64,000 nucleotides of DNA, taken from contig NZ_CP053707.1 of the NCBI RefSeq assembly GCF_013201035.1, positions 3,348,001 through 3,412,000 on the forward strand. The letters run 5' to 3'. Made by a program: the position numbers and the translations under genes. Position 1 is the stretch's first letter; each line of letters begins with the position of its first letter. Origin of the DNA: Arthrobacter sp. NEB 688 (lineage in GTDB: Bacteria > Actinomycetota > Actinomycetes > Actinomycetales > Dermatophilaceae). Positions 16,201 through 23,912 of this stretch are shown here, one piece after another. The notes beneath the pieces were generated by a model that did not search any database, was not told the origin of the DNA, and saw only the letters and a program-made list of their open reading frames with translations.

Positions 16201-17983
16201 GCGCTGCCGCGAGGGGGTCAACGGCGCCGACGTCGAGGGCTGGCTCGCCGACCTCGGGGCCGCGCGCCAGGTCATCCCGGTCCGGGTCGCCGGCGAGGAG
16301 CGCTGGGCGGCCATCGACGACGCCTCCCGGCTGCGCGACGCCCTCGGCGCCTCGCTTCCGCCGGGGGTCCCGCAGACCTTCCTCGAGCCGGTCCCGGACC
16401 CGCTCGGCGACCTCGTCGCCCGCTACGCCCGCACCCACGCGCCCTTCCACGCGGCCGAGGTCGCGCGCTCCTACGGCATCGGCGTGGCCGTGGCGGCCCA
16501 GACCCTCGCGCGGCTGGTGTCGTCCGGGCGCGTCGTCGAGGGCGAGCTGCTGCCGACCGGCGGCGGCTCGACCGAGTTCTGCGACGCCGAGGTGCTGCGG
16601 ATGCTCCGCCGCCGCTCGCTCGCCGCGCTGCGGGCCGAGGTCGAGCCGGTCACGCCCGACGCGTTCGGCCGCTTCGTCACCGAGTGGCAGGGCGTCGGCG
16701 GGCGGCTGCGCGGGCGCGACGGCGTGCTGCGGGCCGTCGAGCAGCTGAGCGGCGCCGTGCTGCCCGCGAGCGCCGTCGAGTCGCTCGTCCTGCCCGCTCG
16801 CGTCGCCGACTACACGCCGGCCCTCCTCGACGAGCTGATGGCCGGCGGGGAGGTCCTCTGGTGCGGCCACGGGTCGCTCCCGGGTGACGACGGCTGGGTG
16901 TCGCTCCACGTGGCCGACTCCGCCCACCTGACCCTCCCGGGCCCGGACCTCGAGAAGGTCCCCGGCGAGGAGGGTCTCGCCGTGCTCGACGTCCTCGCGG
17001 GCGGTGGCGCGCACTTCTTCCGCAGCCTGTCCGACCAGGTCGGCAGCACCGACGACGAGGCGCTCGCCACGACCCTGTGGGACCTCGTGTGGTCCGGCCG
17101 GGTCACCGGCGACACCTTCGCCCCCGTGCGGGCGGTGCTCGCCGGTGGCCGCACCGCGCACAAGCGCAGCACGCCGGCGCCCCGCCGCACCCGCTACGGC
17201 AACCGCCGCGGGCCGCTCGGCGCCCTGGGCTCGGCGCCCTCCCGCCCCGCCTTCCCCGCCCGCTCGGGCCCGCCGCGGGTCACCGGGCGCTGGGCCCTGC
17301 TCCCGCCGGCCGACGCCGACCCCACGCTGCGCGCCCTCGCCACCGCCGAGCTCCTGCTCGACCGCTACGGCATCGTCACCCGGGGCGCCGTCGCCGCCGA
17401 GGAGGTGCCCGGCGGCTTCGCCGGTGTCTACCGCGTGCTCGGCAAGGCCGAGGAGAGCGGCCGGGTGCGCCGGGGATACTTCGTCGAGGGGCTCGGGGCC
17501 TCGCAGTTCGGCACGGCCGGCGCCGTCGACCGGCTGCGGGCCGGCACCGGCCCGGCCGGCAGCGAGCGGCGCGGCGAGCCCACGACCGTCGTGCTCGCCG
17601 CGAGCGACCCCGCCAACCCGTACGGCGCGGCCCTCCCCTGGCCCGACCGCGTCGCCGACCCCGCCGACGGCGAGCCCGACGACAAGCGGCGCCGGCACCA
17701 GCCGGGCCGCAAGGCCGGTGCGGTCGTCGTCCTCGTCGACGGCGTCCTCGCGCTCTACGTCGAGCGCGGCGGCAAGACGCTGCTGACCTTCGCCGAGGAC
17801 GCCGACGTCCTCGCGCGCGCGGCGGCGGCCCTCGCGGACGCGGTCCGGCGGGGGCACCTCGGGCGGATCACCGTCGAGAAGGCCGACGGTGGCCAGCTGC
17901 TCGGCTCCGACCACCCGGTCGTCGGGGCCCTCGAGGCCGCGGGGTTCCACCTGACCCCACGGGGCCTGCGGATGCGGCGGTGA
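13280..17983 (+). CDS. lhr: Lhr-type ATP-dependent DNA helicase
   Basis: 1567 residues, full length for the large actinobacterial Lhr (superfamily 2, 3'-5' helicase acting in DNA repair). Helicase motifs: VVAPTGSGKTLSAF near residue 48, DEVHAL (DEVH box), SATVRPVEEVARYL, SSLELGIDMG and QRVGRAGHQVG, then the winged-helix Lhr-core domain and the long C-terminal region. A GTG at 13271 would add three residues but overlaps the proposed promoter, so ATG 13280 is preferred. The gene lies 6 nt before a nei-type glycosylase, the same pair as Rv3296-Rv3297 in mycobacteria. Confidence 0.95.
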   Translation: MATDVLDRFSPATAAWFRGSFSTPTAAQAGAWEAVSSGHHALVVAPTGSGKTLSAFLWALDRLAAEPVPEERLKRCRVLYVSPMKALAVDVERNLRSPLVGIRHAATRLGLPEPDITVAVRSGDTPADERRAFARTPSDVLITTPESLFLILTSAAREALAGVETVVLDEVHALAGTKRGAHLALSLERLDGLLDRPAQRIGLSATVRPVEEVARYLAGGRPVDIVQPPSTKEWDLKVVVPVPDMSELGQPTGDLAGAASGQEQRASIWPHVEERIVDLVADHTSTLVFSNSRRLAERLTTRLNEIWEERVEAADGAAEVGAEGAVPRPAVLKAAPAQVMAQTGQSAGAAPVLARAHHGSVSKEQRGQIEEDLKSGRLPAVVATSSLELGIDMGAVDLVVQVESPPSVASGLQRVGRAGHQVGAVSRGVLFPKFRGDLVQTAVVVERMLSGSIEALHVPQTPLDVLAQQVVAMCALDEWTVDDVLALARRSAPYATLTRPVLESVLDMLAGRYPSEDFAELRARITWDRLSDTLAGRRGAQRLAVTSGGTIPDRGLYAVFLATGEGPGRRVGELDEEMVYESRVGDLFTLGTSTWRIEDITHDRVLVTPAPGLPGRLPFWKGDSLGRPAELGRAVGEFVREVEALSPTAARERVMAAGLDDWAADNLLTYLREQREATGHVPDDRTVVVERFRDELGDWRIAVHSPFGAQVHAPWALALSARMRDRFGVDVQAMHGDDGIVLRLPDLEFDDVEGLDRRGVGRELLDLVTLDPDDVRATVTEEIGGSALFASRFRECAARALLLPRRRPDRRQPLWQQRQRASQLLEVASRFPTFPIVLEAVRECVQDVFDVPGLVELMRDVAGRKVTVVEVESSTPSPFAKSLLFGYVAQFLYEGDTPLAERRAAALALDPSLLAELLGGSEGLALRDLLDAEQVARTEAELQRLTPERAARDGDDVLDLLRVLGPLSVDGVLQRCREGVNGADVEGWLADLGAARQVIPVRVAGEERWAAIDDASRLRDALGASLPPGVPQTFLEPVPDPLGDLVARYARTHAPFHAAEVARSYGIGVAVAAQTLARLVSSGRVVEGELLPTGGGSTEFCDAEVLRMLRRRSLAALRAEVEPVTPDAFGRFVTEWQGVGGRLRGRDGVLRAVEQLSGAVLPASAVESLVLPARVADYTPALLDELMAGGEVLWCGHGSLPGDDGWVSLHVADSAHLTLPGPDLEKVPGEEGLAVLDVLAGGGAHFFRSLSDQVGSTDDEALATTLWDLVWSGRVTGDTFAPVRAVLAGGRTAHKRSTPAPRRTRYGNRRGPLGALGSAPSRPAFPARSGPPRVTGRWALLPPADADPTLRALATAELLLDRYGIVTRGAVAAEEVPGGFAGVYRVLGKAEESGRVRRGYFVEGLGASQFGTAGAVDRLRAGTGPAGSERRGEPTTVVLAASDPANPYGAALPWPDRVADPADGEPDDKRRRHQPGRKAGAVVVLVDGVLALYVERGGKTLLTFAEDADVLARAAAALADAVRRGHLGRITVEKADGGQLLGSDHPVVGALEAAGFHLTPRGLRMRR

Positions 17984-17989
17984 GCCGGC

Positions 17990-18871
17990 GTGCCCGAGGG
18001 TGACACCGTCCACCGCACCGCCGACCGGCTGCACCGTGCCCTCGCGGGCCGGGTCGTGACGCACGCCGAGCTGCGCTGGCCGTCGGCTCCGGACGTCGAC
18101 CTGCGCGGGGCGACGACGCTCGAGGTGGTCGCGCGCGGCAAGCACGTCCTCCAGCGCTTCGACACCGGCTCGACCCTCCACACGCACCTGCGGATGGAGG
18201 GCCAGTGGCGCGTCGAGCACCCCGGGCCGCGCACCGAGCGCACGCTGCGGCGCTCCGACCTGCGCGCCGCGGTGCTCACCGACGAGTGGTCCGGGTTCGG
18301 CCTGCGCCTGGGGATGCTCGACCTCGTGCCCACCAGCCGGGAGGCCGACCTCGTCGGGCACCTCGGGCCGGACGTCCTCGGCCCCGACTGGGACCCCGAC
18401 CTCGCCCGCGACCACGTCCTCGCCGACCCGCGCACGCTCGTCGAGTCGCTGCTCGACCAGCGCACCCTGGCGGGGGTCGGCACGTACTGGGCCAGCGAGC
18501 TGCTGTTCATCGAGCGGCTCTTCCCGTGGCAGCCGGCTGCCGACGCCGACCCCGAGCGCCTCGACCGGATGCTCGCCCGGCTGCACCGCCTCATGGCGGC
18601 GGCCGAGCGCACCGGGTGGCAGTCCGCCACCGGCATCCAGCGGGCCGGCGAGGAGTCCTACGTCCACGCGCGCTCCGGCCGTCCGTGCCGGCGCTGCGGC
18701 GACACCGTCCGGGTCGCGATGGCCGGCGTCCCGCCACGCGAGCGGACGATCTTCTCCTGCCCGACGTGCCAGGGCGGTCTCGCCCCCACCGACGACGGGC
18801 GCCCCCAGCGCCCCCTGGGCAGCACCCCCGGCCCGGGCCCCCGCGGCGCCTACCGCCGCCGCACTCCCTGA
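17990..18871 (+). CDS. nei: Endonuclease VIII/Fpg-family DNA glycosylase
   Basis: 293 residues, GTG start. It removes oxidised bases and cuts the abasic site. The catalytic N-terminal Pro-Glu is intact (PEGDTVHRTADRL), the middle holds the H2TH helices (ESLLDQRTLAGVGTYWASELLF), and the C-terminal zinc finger has CRRC and CPTC near residues 230-262. About 30 basic Pro/Arg-rich residues follow the finger. It is probably cotranscribed with lhr and so under the same damage-type promoter. The PEGDTVH start favours Nei over MutM. Confidence 0.92.
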   Translation: MPEGDTVHRTADRLHRALAGRVVTHAELRWPSAPDVDLRGATTLEVVARGKHVLQRFDTGSTLHTHLRMEGQWRVEHPGPRTERTLRRSDLRAAVLTDEWSGFGLRLGMLDLVPTSREADLVGHLGPDVLGPDWDPDLARDHVLADPRTLVESLLDQRTLAGVGTYWASELLFIERLFPWQPAADADPERLDRMLARLHRLMAAAERTGWQSATGIQRAGEESYVHARSGRPCRRCGDTVRVAMAGVPPRERTIFSCPTCQGGLAPTDDGRPQRPLGSTPGPGPRGAYRRRTP

Positions 18872-19182
18872 CCGGCCCGCCCCACGAACCCCACGCGCCT
18901 GGACATGTCGGGGGCACCCCGACAGGTCGACCAGACACGACCTCGGGGCCGGGTCTGGCGGACGAGCCCGTGTCTCGCGCCCTGGCCGGAGTCACCTCGC
19001 CGCGGCGGGGTCATCTCGCTCTGCCGGGGTGCCATGGCGCGGCGGCAGGGCGAGGTCGGGTCGGCAGGGCGAGGTCGGGGCGGCACAGCGCGACTTATAC
19101 GGCACAGCGATGCCCTGGCGGCCGGGGGCCAGCGAGCGTACTGAGAGCGCCGTGCTGCGGTGGGTGCGGGACCGGTCGGCGG
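18872..19182. other. Repeat-rich intergenic region, no gene seen
   Basis: 311 bp between nei and clgR stops (convergent). It holds a hairpin TGTCGGGG-gca-CCCCGACA near 18906-18924, an imperfect palindrome CCAGAC...GTCTGG near 18932-18960, an 18-bp direct repeat CGGCAGGGCGAGGTCGGG at 19043-19060 and 19062-19079, and an inverted partner of its first part near 19014-19025. Short open frames occur on both strands but are products of the palindromes. Confidence 0.6.
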
Positions 19183-19491
19183 TCAGGCCGCGGAGGCGGA
19201 GACCTCGTCGGCGGCGCGCGCCGGCCCGACGGGGAGGGTGACCGGGGCGCTCATCGTCTCGACGTGCGCGACGCGGTCGCGGACGAGGGAGAGCAGGTCC
19301 GAGAGCGTCATCCCGAGGCCGTCGCAGACGGAGGCGAGCAGCTCGGAGGAGGCCTCCTTGGTCCCGCGCTCGATCTCGCTGAGGTACCCGAGCGAGACGG
19401 CGGAGGACTTGGCGACGTCGCGCAGCGTGCGCTTCTGGGCAGTGCGCACCTCACGGAGCACCTCGCCCAGCTCGTGGCGGAGCAGGATCAC
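19183..19491 (-). CDS. clgR: ClgR-type transcriptional regulator
   Basis: 102 residues. ClgR is the actinobacterial activator of clp protease and other stress genes. The XRE helix-turn-helix fills residues 15-70 (TLRDVAKSSAVSLGYLSEIE is the recognition region). The C-terminal ASAA looks like the Ala-Ala end that makes Streptomyces ClgR a Clp substrate. The GTG start overlaps the stop of the cinA remnant (GTGA), so it is translated with pgsA. The position next to pgsA and before recA is conserved in actinobacteria. Confidence 0.92.
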   Translation of the reverse strand: MILLRHELGEVLREVRTAQKRTLRDVAKSSAVSLGYLSEIERGTKEASSELLASVCDGLGMTLSDLLSLVRDRVAHVETMSAPVTLPVGPARAADEVSASAA

Positions 19492-19760
19492 GGCGCCTCC
19501 TCTCGGGACGTCTGCTCGTCGGTCGTTGCCTTACGGTACCGCGCCGGCGCCTCGTCGGCAGGGAGGTTCCGGACCGTCCCGGCCAGCAGGACGAGGGCCG
19601 CCGTGACGCTCGCGGCCCGGACCTGCGCCCGGTCACCGGAGAACGCGTGCTGCTCGACGGCTGTTCCCGCCGGCCCGGCCACGGCGACGAACACGGTGCC
19701 GACCGGCCGCCCGTCCGCCGGGTCGGGCCCGACGAGCTCCGACGCGACCGCGGCGCTCAC
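19488..19760 (-). pseudogene. cinA: CinA-family gene with large internal deletion
   Basis: 90 codons, open and coupled at both ends: the GTG overlaps the pgsA stop (GTGA) and its stop overlaps the clgR GTG. After [10 protein letters not shown] the protein jumps straight to GPDPADGRPVGTVFVAVAGP, the strand near the middle of the CinA C-terminal (nicotinamide-nucleotide amidohydrolase) domain, and continues to the normal end. Family members have about 160-170 residues; roughly 75 are missing, including the ESLTGG catalytic segment. Activity is unlikely. The frame may survive because it carries ribosomes from pgsA to clgR. Confidence 0.75.
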
Positions 19761-20500
19761 CGCGTGGCTCCCCCGGACCGGCGGGCCGCGCGCTCGGCGC
19801 GCTTGCGCACCGCCCGCTCGCTCGTGCGCCGCAGCCGCAGGGCCTGGACGAGGTAGTCGACGCCGGTGACGACCGTGACGAGGACGGCCGCGCCGAGCAG
19901 CGTCCACGCGAGGGCGTCCCAGAAGCCGGTGAACGGCAGCGTCGTGCGCGGCCAGAGGAAGAACCCGATGCCGAAGGTCTGCAGCAGCGTCTTCACCTTG
20001 CCGCCGCGCCCCGCGGCCATCACGCCGTGCCGGATGACCCAGAAGCGCACCGCGGTGATGCCCCACTCGCGCACGAGGACGAGCACGGTCACCCACCACA
20101 TGACCTCGCCGACGCTCGAGAGGCCGACGAGCGCCATCGTCACCAGGGCCTTGTCGGCGATGGGGTCGACGACCTTGCCGAAGTTCGTCACGAGGCCCCG
20201 GCTGCGGGCGAGGTCGCCGTCGATCCGGTCGGTGATCATCGCGACGGCGAAGACGCCGAAGGCCGCCCAGCGGTAGGTCGGGTCCTCGCCCCCGTGGGTC
20301 AGCAGCAGCCACCCGAAGACCGGGACGAGGGCCAGCCGCAGCACGGTGAGGTAGTTGGCGATGTTCCAAGCGCTCGGGCCGGTCTCGGGGACGGCGGGGC
20401 TGGCCGGGTCGATGCCGACCCGGTAGGGGTCGCTCATCCGGCCGTCGGCCAGCGGCCCGGGGCGGACGGGGCGCGGCGGGCGGGGGGTGGGTTCGCTCAT
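19757..20500 (-). CDS. pgsA: CDP-diacylglycerol-glycerol-3-phosphate 3-phosphatidyltransferase
   Basis: 247 residues. It makes phosphatidylglycerophosphate, the precursor of phosphatidylglycerol and cardiolipin, in the membrane. The CDP-alcohol phosphotransferase motif D-x2-DG-x2-AR-x8-G-x3-D-x3-D is complete, starting at DRIDGDLAR. About 45 Pro-rich residues precede the first membrane segment ([20 protein letters not shown]). Its ATG overlaps the rimO stop. A CDP-alcohol transferase of another specificity is possible, but the place next to clgR is that of pgsA in other actinobacteria. Confidence 0.93.
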   Translation of the reverse strand: MSEPTPRPPRPVRPGPLADGRMSDPYRVGIDPASPAVPETGPSAWNIANYLTVLRLALVPVFGWLLLTHGGEDPTYRWAAFGVFAVAMITDRIDGDLARSRGLVTNFGKVVDPIADKALVTMALVGLSSVGEVMWWVTVLVLVREWGITAVRFWVIRHGVMAAGRGGKVKTLLQTFGIGFFLWPRTTLPFTGFWDALAWTLLGAAVLVTVVTGVDYLVQALRLRRTSERAVRKRAERAARRSGGATR

Positions 20501-21912
20501 CGCGGCTCCACCAGCAGGTCGACTCCCTCCGCCCCCACGACGACGCCCTCGACGAACGAGCCGACGGCGGGCAGAGCGCCTCCGGCCGTCCGCACGTGGC
20601 ACACCCCGTCGACGTCCGGCCCCTGGTGGTCGGCCCGGCCGACGACGACCGACGCGTCGTCCTCGTCGCGCTCCTCGACGAGGACGGTCACGTGCTCGCC
20701 GACGCGCTCGAGGGCGCGCTGGGCGGTCAGCTCCTCGACGAGGGCGGACACCCGCTCGACCCGCTCGGCGACGACGTCCTCGGGCAGGTGGCCGTCGAGG
20801 TTCTCGCCCTCGGTGCCGTCCTCGTCCGAGTACCCGAACACGCCGACGACGTCGAGCCGCGCCGCGACGAGGAAGCGCTCGAGCTCCTCGACGTCGGCCT
20901 CGGTCTCGCCCGGGAAGCCGACGATGACGTTGCTGCGGGCGCCGGCCAGCGGCTGGCGCGAGCGCACGCCCTCGAGCAGCCCGAGGAAGGGCTCGGTGCC
21001 GCCGAAGCGCCGCATCCGGCGCAGCAGCGGCGTCGAGGCGTGCTGGAAGGACAGGTCGTACCAGGGCGAGACGCCCGGCGTGGCGGCCATCGTCTCGAGC
21101 AGGCCGGGGCGGACCTCGGCCGGCTGGAGGTAGGAGACCCGGACCCGCTCGACGCCGTCGATGGCGGTCAGCTCGGGGAGGATCGCCTCGAGCAGCGTCA
21201 GGTCGCCGAGGTCCTTGCCGTACGACGTCGAGTTCTCGCTGACGAGGAACAGCTCGCGCACGCCCTGCCCGGCGAGCCAGCGCGCCTCGGCGAGGACGTC
21301 GGTGGGCCGGCGCGACACGAAGGAGCCGCGGAACATCGGGATGGCGCAGAAGGCACACCGCCGGTCGCAGCCGCTCGCGATCTTCAGCGGCGCCCACGGG
21401 GCGGACCCGAGGCGCGCGCGGACGACCTCGGCGTCGTGGCCGGGCAGGGCGACGGCGTCGGAGGCCGCGGGACGCTCGACCGGCGACAGCGGCAGCAGCC
21501 GCCGGCGGTCGGTCGGGACGTGGGAGCGCGGCTTGCCGCCGGCGAGGATGCCCTGGAGGTGGGTCGACATGTCGGCGTAGGAGTCGAAGCCGAGCACCGC
21601 GTCGGCGTCGGGCAGCTCGTCCGCGAGGGTCTGCCCGTAGCGCTCCGCGAGGCACCCCACGGCGACGACGGCCTGGGTGCGGCCCGTCTCCTTGAGGTCG
21701 GCCGCCTCGAGGAGGGTGTCGATGGAGTCCTTCTTCGCCTGCTCGACGAACCCGCACGTGTTGACGAGGGCGACGTCGGCGTCCGCGGCGTCGTCGACGA
21801 GGGTCCACCCGTCGGCGGCGAGCCGGCCGGCGAGCTCCTCCGAGTCGACCTCGTTGCGGGTACAGCCGAGGGTCACGAGCGCGACGCTGCCGCGGGTCGC
21901 AGAAGTCGTCAT
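20497..21912 (-). CDS. rimO: Ribosomal protein S12 methylthiotransferase
   Basis: 471 residues. RimO adds a methylthio group to an Asp of ribosomal protein S12 by radical SAM chemistry. Three parts are visible: UPF0004 domain ([42 protein letters not shown] with the three auxiliary-cluster cysteines), radical SAM core with CDRRCAFC, and a C-terminal TRAM domain. [12 protein letters not shown] and the FRGSFVSR stretch favour RimO over MiaB. A TAGAGT -10 box lies 6 nt before the ATG, so the pgsA-clgR operon probably starts here with a leaderless message. Confidence 0.95.
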   Translation of the reverse strand: MTTSATRGSVALVTLGCTRNEVDSEELAGRLAADGWTLVDDAADADVALVNTCGFVEQAKKDSIDTLLEAADLKETGRTQAVVAVGCLAERYGQTLADELPDADAVLGFDSYADMSTHLQGILAGGKPRSHVPTDRRRLLPLSPVERPAASDAVALPGHDAEVVRARLGSAPWAPLKIASGCDRRCAFCAIPMFRGSFVSRRPTDVLAEARWLAGQGVRELFLVSENSTSYGKDLGDLTLLEAILPELTAIDGVERVRVSYLQPAEVRPGLLETMAATPGVSPWYDLSFQHASTPLLRRMRRFGGTEPFLGLLEGVRSRQPLAGARSNVIVGFPGETEADVEELERFLVAARLDVVGVFGYSDEDGTEGENLDGHLPEDVVAERVERVSALVEELTAQRALERVGEHVTVLVEERDEDDASVVVGRADHQGPDVDGVCHVRTAGGALPAVGSFVEGVVVGAEGVDLLVEPR

Positions 21913-21970
21913 GCCGCCACTCTAGTTGCGCCCGGCGAGGCCTTCGGGCACCCCCGGTAGGGTCGCGCGC
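21913..21970. promoter_or_regulatory. Divergent leaderless promoters of rimO and dipeptidase
   Basis: TAGAGT on the minus strand (21919-21924) is 6 nt from the rimO ATG; TAGGGT on the plus strand (21958-21963) is 7 nt from the dipeptidase ATG. No ribosome-binding sequence precedes either start. Confidence 0.7.
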
Positions 21971-23164
21971 ATGCTCGAGCACACCGAGGCCCGCATCCGC
22001 GCGCTGCTGCGCCACCACCCGGTCCTCGACGGCCACAACGACCTGCCCTGGGAGGCCCGCGAGCGGGTCGGCTACGACTGGGACCGCCTCGACCTCGCGG
22101 CCGGCGGCCTCGGCACCCACACCGACCTCCCGCGGCTGCGCGAGGGCGGCGTCGGCGCCCAGTTCTGGTCGGTCTTCGTGCCCTCGGACCTCCAGGGCGA
22201 CGCCGCCGTCGCGGCCACCCTCGAGCAGGTCGACGCCGTCCACGAGATGGTCCGCCGCCACCCCGGCGACCTCGCGCTCGCGACGACCCGCGCCGAGGTC
22301 GAGCAGGCCCTCGCGACCGGGCGCATCGCCTCGCTCATGGGCGCCGAGGGCGGGCACAGCATCGACTCCTCGCTCGGCACCCTGCGGATGCTCTTCGCCC
22401 TCGGCGTGCGCTACATGACGCTCACCCACAACGACAACGTCCCGTGGGCCGACTCCGCGACCGACGAGCCCGTGCTCGGCGGCCTGTCCGCGTTCGGCCG
22501 CGAGGTCGTGCGCGAGATGAACCGGCTCGGGATGCTCGTCGACCTCAGCCACGTCTCCGCGGGCACGATGCGCGACGCGCTCGAGGTCGCTGAGGCGCCG
22601 GTCGTCTTCTCGCACTCCTCGGCCCTCGCCGTCTGCGACCACCCGCGCAACGTCCCGGACGACGTCCTCGAGCGGCTGCCCGACAACGGGGGCGTCTGCA
22701 TGGTCACCTTCGTGCCGAAGTTCGTCTCCCCCGCCGTGCGCGAGTGGGACCTCGAGGCCGCGGACGTCGCTGCCGCCGAGGGCATCTCGTCGTCCGACTT
22801 CGTCGCCTACACCGCCTTCACCGCCGCCCGTCGCCGGACCCACCCCGCACCGGCGGCCACGATCGACGACGTCGTCGCGCACTGCGAGCACGTCCGCGAG
22901 GTCGCCGGCGTCGAGCACATCGGCCTCGGCGGCGACTACGACGGCGTCGACGTGCAGCCGGAGGGCCTCGAGGACGTCAGCGGCTACCCGCGCCTGCTCG
23001 CCGCCCTCGCCGAGCGCGGGTGGAGCGACGCCGACCTCGGCGCGCTCACGAGCGGCAACGCCCTGCGCGTCCTCGGGGAGGCGCAGGAGCGGGCGGTCGC
23101 GCTGGCCGCCACCCGCGGGCCGGGCCTGGCCCGCATCGAGGACCTCGACGGCGTCCCCGCCTGA
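21971..23164 (+). CDS. Membrane dipeptidase (peptidase M19)
   Basis: 397 residues with the renal-dipeptidase barrel. Zinc ligands are in place: HNDLPW near residue 22, the bridging Glu in GAEGGHS, His in DLSHVS and His in VFSHSSA, plus Asp in GGDYDGV. These enzymes hydrolyse a wide range of dipeptides. No signal peptide is seen, so it is probably cytoplasmic. The ATG at 21971 follows a TAGGGT box by 7 nt. It faces rimO across 58 bp and converges with the channel gene. Confidence 0.92.
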   Translation: MLEHTEARIRALLRHHPVLDGHNDLPWEARERVGYDWDRLDLAAGGLGTHTDLPRLREGGVGAQFWSVFVPSDLQGDAAVAATLEQVDAVHEMVRRHPGDLALATTRAEVEQALATGRIASLMGAEGGHSIDSSLGTLRMLFALGVRYMTLTHNDNVPWADSATDEPVLGGLSAFGREVVREMNRLGMLVDLSHVSAGTMRDALEVAEAPVVFSHSSALAVCDHPRNVPDDVLERLPDNGGVCMVTFVPKFVSPAVREWDLEAADVAAAEGISSSDFVAYTAFTAARRRTHPAPAATIDDVVAHCEHVREVAGVEHIGLGGDYDGVDVQPEGLEDVSGYPRLLAALAERGWSDADLGALTSGNALRVLGEAQERAVALAATRGPGLARIEDLDGVPA

Positions 23165-23176
23165 GGCCCGCCCGCC

Positions 23177-23878
23177 TCACTGGCGCGAGCGCATGACGGT
23201 CAGCGCCACGAGGCGGGAGATGACCATCGCGACGTACATGACGCCGCCGAGCTGCTCGAGGGTGCCCACCGCGCGCGCCTGCGGCTTGATCGGGACGACG
23301 TCGGAGAGACCGACGCTCGTGAGGTTGGCCGCCGAGTAGTAGAGGAGCTCCAGGAGCGTCCGCTTGCCGGGGCCGGTGAACGAGGTGAACGAGCTCGGCC
23401 AGAACTCCTGCACCGCGAGGTAGACGTACGCGAAGGCGAACATCAGCACCGTGAAGCAGGCGCCGACGGCGAACAGCTCGTCCTTGGTGACCCAGTAGTC
23501 CTCGAACATGTACGAGATGAGCGCGTACGCCGTGTAGAAGTAGAAGAGGGCCAGCGCGGTGTGCGCGAGGGCGAGCACGGTCGAGCTGTCGCTGAAGAAG
23601 GACCAGACCTCGAAGGACGCCGCCGGCAGCGCCAGCGTCGCCGAGAGCCACGTGAGCGCCGGGGTGCTGCGCACCGTGAACACGGCGATGACGAGCGCCG
23701 TCAGGCTGAGCAGCGAGATGACCGACGAGCCGCCGTCGGCCTCCTCGAGGAAGGGCAGCAGCAGGATGACGAGCACCTGCATCCCGAGCAGGAAGGCCGA
23801 GGGCTGCTTGCGGAGGGTCGCCCGCCAGCGGGCGCTCCGGGACGGGGGCTCGCGCAGCTCCTCCCAGGTCGAGGTCAT
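23177..23878 (-). CDS. Ion-channel (Ion_trans_2) family protein, altered filter
   Basis: 233 residues, about six hydrophobic segments, the last two flanking a pore loop in the Ion_trans_2 pattern: LLELLYYSAANLTSVGLSD, then VVP and a final helix MYVAMVISRLVALTV. The potassium filter TTVGYGD is here T-S-V-G-L-S-D at residues 187-193, so the Tyr and second Gly of the filter are replaced. The rest of the pore is well kept. Potassium selectivity is doubtful; the role is unknown. Confidence 0.75.
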   Translation of the reverse strand: MTSTWEELREPPSRSARWRATLRKQPSAFLLGMQVLVILLLPFLEEADGGSSVISLLSLTALVIAVFTVRSTPALTWLSATLALPAASFEVWSFFSDSSTVLALAHTALALFYFYTAYALISYMFEDYWVTKDELFAVGACFTVLMFAFAYVYLAVQEFWPSSFTSFTGPGKRTLLELLYYSAANLTSVGLSDVVPIKPQARAVGTLEQLGGVMYVAMVISRLVALTVMRSRQ

Positions 23879-23912
23879 GGGAGCACGGTAGCCCGGGGGC
23901 GACCGCGTCCGG

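Noticed and set aside
10964-18667. A 2567-codon open frame on the minus strand
   Set aside because: It runs antisense to aguA, the GNAT gene, lhr and nei. It is an artefact of high GC, which leaves few stop codons in the frame opposite third positions, and its translation is low-complexity Arg/Gly/Ala.
18905-19144. A 79-codon frame and an opposite 78-codon frame between nei and clgR
   Set aside because: Both are made by the palindromes and direct repeats of this gap; the same peptide appears on both strands.
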